Source: JAEXNA01 sp050486105 (GTDB lineage: Bacteria > Vulcanimicrobiota > Xenobia > Xenobiales > JADMJV01). From it: a DNA stretch of 6,097 nt. The translations under genes were made by a program, and so were the position numbers. The notes below the pieces were generated by a model. That model saw only the letters and a program-made list of their open reading frames with translations. It ran no database searches and was not told the origin of the DNA. This document shows, piece by piece, positions 5,276 to 6,097 of the stretch (its first letter is position 1; the number at the start of each line of letters is the position of its first letter). The stretch is taken from assembly GCA_050486105.1 (NCBI GenBank), contig JBJHCR010000364.1:1-6097 (forward strand), in the 5' to 3' direction.

Positions 5276-6097
5276 ATGCTACGCACTATGTCAGCCTCTG
5301 AATCCGAAGCCCGCGCAATTTTTAAGCGCCTTGAGCCAGGAGAGTTGACCAAGCTTTCGAGCCTTGCTCACCTGAGCACGGAACTGAATAGGCTTGAAGT
5401 CGACTCTCTCGATGGGGCGTCTCACATCTTGGAAAGCTTGCTCGACACCGTAGGAGCGGAGCGCCTGGCGGTGTTGGTGGACGAATCCGAGGGAGGGTCG
5501 AGTTTCTATCGCCGACGGACTGTTGACGGCTACGACCCTACCCCCTTTCGTTACTCTACCACCGTCGTGGACCAGGTGGTGAAGACCAATAAGCCGTTTC
5601 TAACTCTGGATGCCATGGAAGACGAGTCGGTCTCTTTCAGCGAGAGCATCCACCTCATTGGTGCTCGTTCAGTCATGTGCGTACCCATGGGCGGCGTTGG
5701 ACAGTTATACGTTGACAATCTGCTCAGCAGCGGAATGTTCAACGAGCCTGAACTATCTCTCCTGACCATTCTGGGGGATCTCATGGCGTCGGCGTTTGCT
5801 CGTATCCGTCACACCAAGAAGCTGGCCCAAGCCAACCTTGAACTTAGGGCTTCTCGAGAAGAAACGGTGACCCGACTTGCAGTGGCTGCGGACTGGAGAG
5901 ACCGGGAAACCGCTCAGCACATCGAACGAGTCGGCGAATATTCGGCGAGTCTTGCTGCCTGGTACGGATGCGGCTCCGACTTTATCGAATCTATTCGTTT
6001 GGCCTCAAAGATGCATGACGTTGGGAAGCTGGGAGTCCCCGATGCCATCCTGCGGAAACCAGGTCGGTACACGGAAGAAGAGTTTGCCCAAATGAAG
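5276..6097 (+). CDS. GAF sensor domain plus HD-GYP domain, probable cyclic-di-GMP phosphodiesterase (3' end missing)
   Basis: The frame stays open to the last base, giving 274 visible residues from the ATG at 5276. Residues about 30-180 form a GAF domain, with GQLYVDN (142-148) the typical late GAF strand and a preceding SVMCVPM. A charged, probably helical linker (about 175-200) leads into the HD-GYP start: LAVAADWRDRETAQHIERV with E211 and H215, then KMHDVGKLGVPDAILRKPG with H247, D248 and K251. These are the first metal ligands and the lysine of the family. The later His ligands and the GYP motif lie beyond the window. Such proteins usually hydrolyse cyclic-di-GMP, with GAF sensing a ligand or mediating dimerisation. 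No signal peptide or membrane helix is seen, so it is cytosolic. A second in-frame ATG at 5288 is an equally possible start; neither has a clear ribosome-binding site. The 77 nt upstream hold no recognisable promoter or terminator. Confidence 0.9.
   Translation, partial: MLRTMSASESEARAIFKRLEPGELTKLSSLAHLSTELNRLEVDSLDGASHILESLLDTVGAERLAVLVDESEGGSSFYRRRTVDGYDPTPFRYSTTVVDQVVKTNKPFLTLDAMEDESVSFSESIHLIGARSVMCVPMGGVGQLYVDNLLSSGMFNEPELSLLTILGDLMASAFARIRHTKKLAQANLELRASREETVTRLAVAADWRDRETAQHIERVGEYSASLAAWYGCGSDFIESIRLASKMHDVGKLGVPDAILRKPGRYTEEEFAQMK

Noticed and set aside
1..6097. CRISPR arrays, transposases, tRNA/rRNA genes, direct repeats and attachment sites
   Set aside because: None was seen on either strand. 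All coding sequence looks like core metabolism or signalling without signs of recent transfer.

Overview
The window is a compact stretch of an ordinary-looking bacterial chromosome. It holds six protein-coding genes, two of them cut by the window edges. It shows no mobile elements, no RNA genes and no CRISPR array. The sequence is moderately GC-rich by eye. It uses Shine-Dalgarno sites, some non-ATG starts and an HD-GYP signalling protein. This fits a free-living bacterium, probably Gram-negative, but the phylum cannot be read from the sequence with confidence.

Layout, left to right. (1) On the + strand, the 3' end of a metallo-beta-lactamase-fold hydrolase of the UlaG/COG2220 type (1-498), followed 46 nt later by a complete acyl-CoA carboxylase carboxyltransferase subunit, most like propionyl-CoA carboxylase beta (545-2098). 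(2) A strong hairpin at 2125-2157 with T-rich flanks on both strands, placed to end transcription of both converging units. (3) On the - strand, a family 4-type glycosyltransferase (4811 down to 3546) and then a phosphofructokinase with the pyrophosphate-dependent signature (3456 down to 2185). These two probably form one transcription unit. (4) A divergent intergenic region of about 190 nt with an AT-rich core and a small hairpin followed by T6. (5) On the + strand, a 64-residue protein with two CxxC pairs (5004-5198), then a GAF plus HD-GYP protein (5276-6097) that runs off the right edge before its GYP half.

How the genes may work together (inference). The left unit belongs to acyl-CoA metabolism, carboxylating propionyl-CoA towards methylmalonyl-CoA; its biotin carboxylase/biotin carrier partner is not in the window. 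The minus-strand pair joins reversible PPi-linked hexose-phosphate flux to sugar transfer, which could serve glycogen, glycan or glycolipid synthesis. The right unit is signalling: a sensor-type GAF domain coupled to a probable cyclic-di-GMP phosphodiesterase, beside a small zinc-ribbon-like protein of unknown role.

No clearly new multi-gene system was found. The items most worth a second look are the PPi-type residues of the phosphofructokinase, the uncharacterised small CxxC protein with its structured leader, and the edge-truncated GAF/HD-GYP protein.
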